Program-made: the position numbers and the translations under genes
The notes under the pieces: model-generated
Told to the model about the DNA's origin: nothing
What the model saw: only the letters and a program-made list of their open reading frames with translations
The model's database searches: none
Shown: positions 63,097 to 64,000 of the stretch, in pieces
Layout of the letters: the number at the start of each line of letters is the position of its first letter
Position numbering within the stretch: the first letter of the stretch is position 1
Assembly (NCBI GenBank): GCA_027315065.1
Contig: DAHUYT010000001.1
Span: forward strand, 1 to 64,000
Length of the DNA stretch: 64,000 bases
Direction: 5' to 3'
DNA from: Nitrososphaerota archaeon
Lineage (GTDB): Archaea; Thermoproteota; Nitrososphaeria; Nitrososphaerales; Nitrosopumilaceae

Positions 63097-63225
63097 TTGC
63101 TAGTAAAATTGAACAAAATTATTAAAAAGCGTGCTGCCGCACTAAGAATATTTCAACATCCAAGGTAGATTTGACTCTGGACATTTCACAAGACTTAACT
63201 AGAATTATCTCAAACAGTATCGAAT

Positions 63226-63630
63226 TTGGGCGACAAAGACGAGATAATGGATGTAATTGTAACTTTTTTCAATGCTGGTAAAACAAAGAACTTAGCTCCA
63301 TTAAGTATGATCCAGCTTGATGATCAGAGATTTTCAAGTTATAGTGATATTCCACCGTTTGACCTAAAAGACTATGCAACTACTATTGCACTGCAGCAGC
63401 TAAGATTTGTCAGCATATCTGATTATGAATATGAAATTAAAAATACCAAAGTTGACATATTTGATAATTGTGCGGTGGTAACTTTTACCATCAGGCAAAC
63501 AGGTATGATCGTCGATAACTATAGCTTTAGAGGCCAACATCTCTCCATGGATAGTAGGGGAACTTTTGTTCTGATCAAGTCACAAAAGTGGAAGATTGTA
63601 CACGTGCACTTGTCTAGGATTTCTGATTAG
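63226..63630 (+). CDS. NTF2/SnoaL-like protein, 134 aa
   Basis: A 134-residue single-domain protein from a TTG start ([20 protein letters not shown]). The pattern of an N-terminal helix, then [39 protein letters not shown], is typical of the NTF2-like (DUF4440/SnoaL) fold, including the final strand IVHVHLS with two His. The ligand is unknown. It overlaps the convergent aldolase gene by 17 bases. Confidence 0.75.
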   Translation: MGDKDEIMDVIVTFFNAGKTKNLAPLSMIQLDDQRFSSYSDIPPFDLKDYATTIALQQLRFVSISDYEYEIKNTKVDIFDNCAVVTFTIRQTGMIVDNYSFRGQHLSMDSRGTFVLIKSQKWKIVHVHLSRISD

Positions 63631-64000
63631 ATCTAATAACCTGTTTTCTGGCGTCCTTTAACGTGTTAAACATTTCATGAGCTTCCTTTACTGTCATATT
63701 TTGGTGTACTATTGCTTTTACAGCTTTAATCATTGCAACGGGATAATCTGATTGCCAGATGTTTCTTCCCATGTCTACTCCGGCCGCACCTGACTGTATG
63801 GCATCGAAGGTAAGTTTTAGCGCATCTAATTCTGTTGCTAATTTTGGCCCTCCTGCAATTATGACTGGTACAGGACAAGCCCTTACAACTTTTTCAAAAC
63901 TCTCACAATAATATGTTTTTACTAAATGTGCTCCAAATTCAGCAGCTATTCTACATGCAAGACCTAAATATCGCGCATCTCGTTTTTCTAATTCTTTTCC
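63614..64000 (-). CDS. FbaB/AroA'-type class I aldolase, C-terminal part
   Basis: The last 128 residues of a DeoC/FbaB-family enzyme, open at the window edge. Visible: [20 protein letters not shown] (Schiff-base Lys in VKTYY), [40 protein letters not shown]. This matches 2-amino-3,7-dideoxy-threo-hept-6-ulosonate synthase (archaeal shikimate pathway) or fructose-bisphosphate aldolase class I. The two cannot be separated without the N-terminal half. It ends in TAG at 63614. Confidence 0.85.
   Translation of the reverse strand, partial: GKELEKRDARYLGLACRIAAEFGAHLVKTYYCESFEKVVRACPVPVIIAGGPKLATELDALKLTFDAIQSGAAGVDMGRNIWQSDYPVAMIKAVKAIVHQNMTVKEAHEMFNTLKDARKQVIRSNQKS

Overview
The window looks like a chromosomal segment of an ammonia-oxidising archaeon (Thaumarchaeota/Nitrososphaeria, Nitrosopumilus-Nitrosotalea-like). 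Markers are the methylmalonyl-CoA mutase/epimerase set used in the 3-hydroxypropionate/4-hydroxybutyrate CO2-fixation cycle, a PEFG-CTERM secreted protein with an archaeosortase-like enzyme, a Vps4/CdvC division operon, Alba, ribosomal protein L40e, an archaeal AspRS, deoxyhypusine synthase, TrmB and Lrp regulators, and plastocyanin-like copper proteins. Base composition is AT-rich. Many genes have a TATA-like box about 25-30 nt before an ATG, GTG or TTG with no leader, as expected for archaeal leaderless mRNAs. The lineage is inferred from gene content only.

Layout. 1-3445: methylmalonyl-CoA mutase small subunit (partial), MeaB-like chaperone, large subunit, epimerase. 3446-4589: a decayed stretch with a tRNA 3'-end-like fragment, a 50-codon ORF and a winged-helix relic. 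4590-11163: XRE-CBS regulator coupled to pyruvate phosphate dikinase, triosephosphate isomerase, L40e, succinyl-CoA synthetase. 11206-17933: small proteins, IleRS, a PD-(D/E)XK-like protein, Lrp and TrmB regulators. 18010-20405: division operon ending in CdvC, preceded by a perfect palindrome. 20513-24937: carAB. 25063-33010: secreted proteins, phosphoesterase, SWIM protein, decayed genes, purD, PEFG protein, folate C1 enzymes. 33080-43258: cupin, copper protein, CrcB with a broken DUF190 gene, degenerate translation-factor paralogue, DUF99, Nre, archaeosortase plus HExxH protein, Y-family polymerase, Alba. 43478-49135: LysE, PAC2, CysRS-like plus GNAT pair, deoxyhypusine synthase, inositol-phosphate synthase. 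49217-57885: SMC, two Opp/Dpp ATPases flanking a repeat-containing surface protein, AspRS. 58254-63057: the leuB-leuA-ilvN-ilvB operon with a branched-chain-rich leader ORF. 63226-64000: an NTF2-like protein and a partial FbaB/AroA'-type aldolase.

The strongest unusual signal is in carB. The conserved N-terminal reading frame is broken by exactly 20 extra nucleotides (21747-21766). These fold with the flanks into a bulge-helix motif in which the standard archaeal tRNA-splicing cuts (after base 2 of each 3-nt bulge) restore the conserved CarB sequence with no residue gained or lost. This is a candidate protein-coding BHB intron in an essential biosynthetic gene. Other notable points are the ilv leader ORF, a CysRS paralogue with altered zinc ligands beside a GNAT and inositol-phosphate synthase, a nonsense codon in the DUF190 partner of CrcB, an archaeosortase with Ser in the Cys position, and two helical proteins encoded with CdvC.
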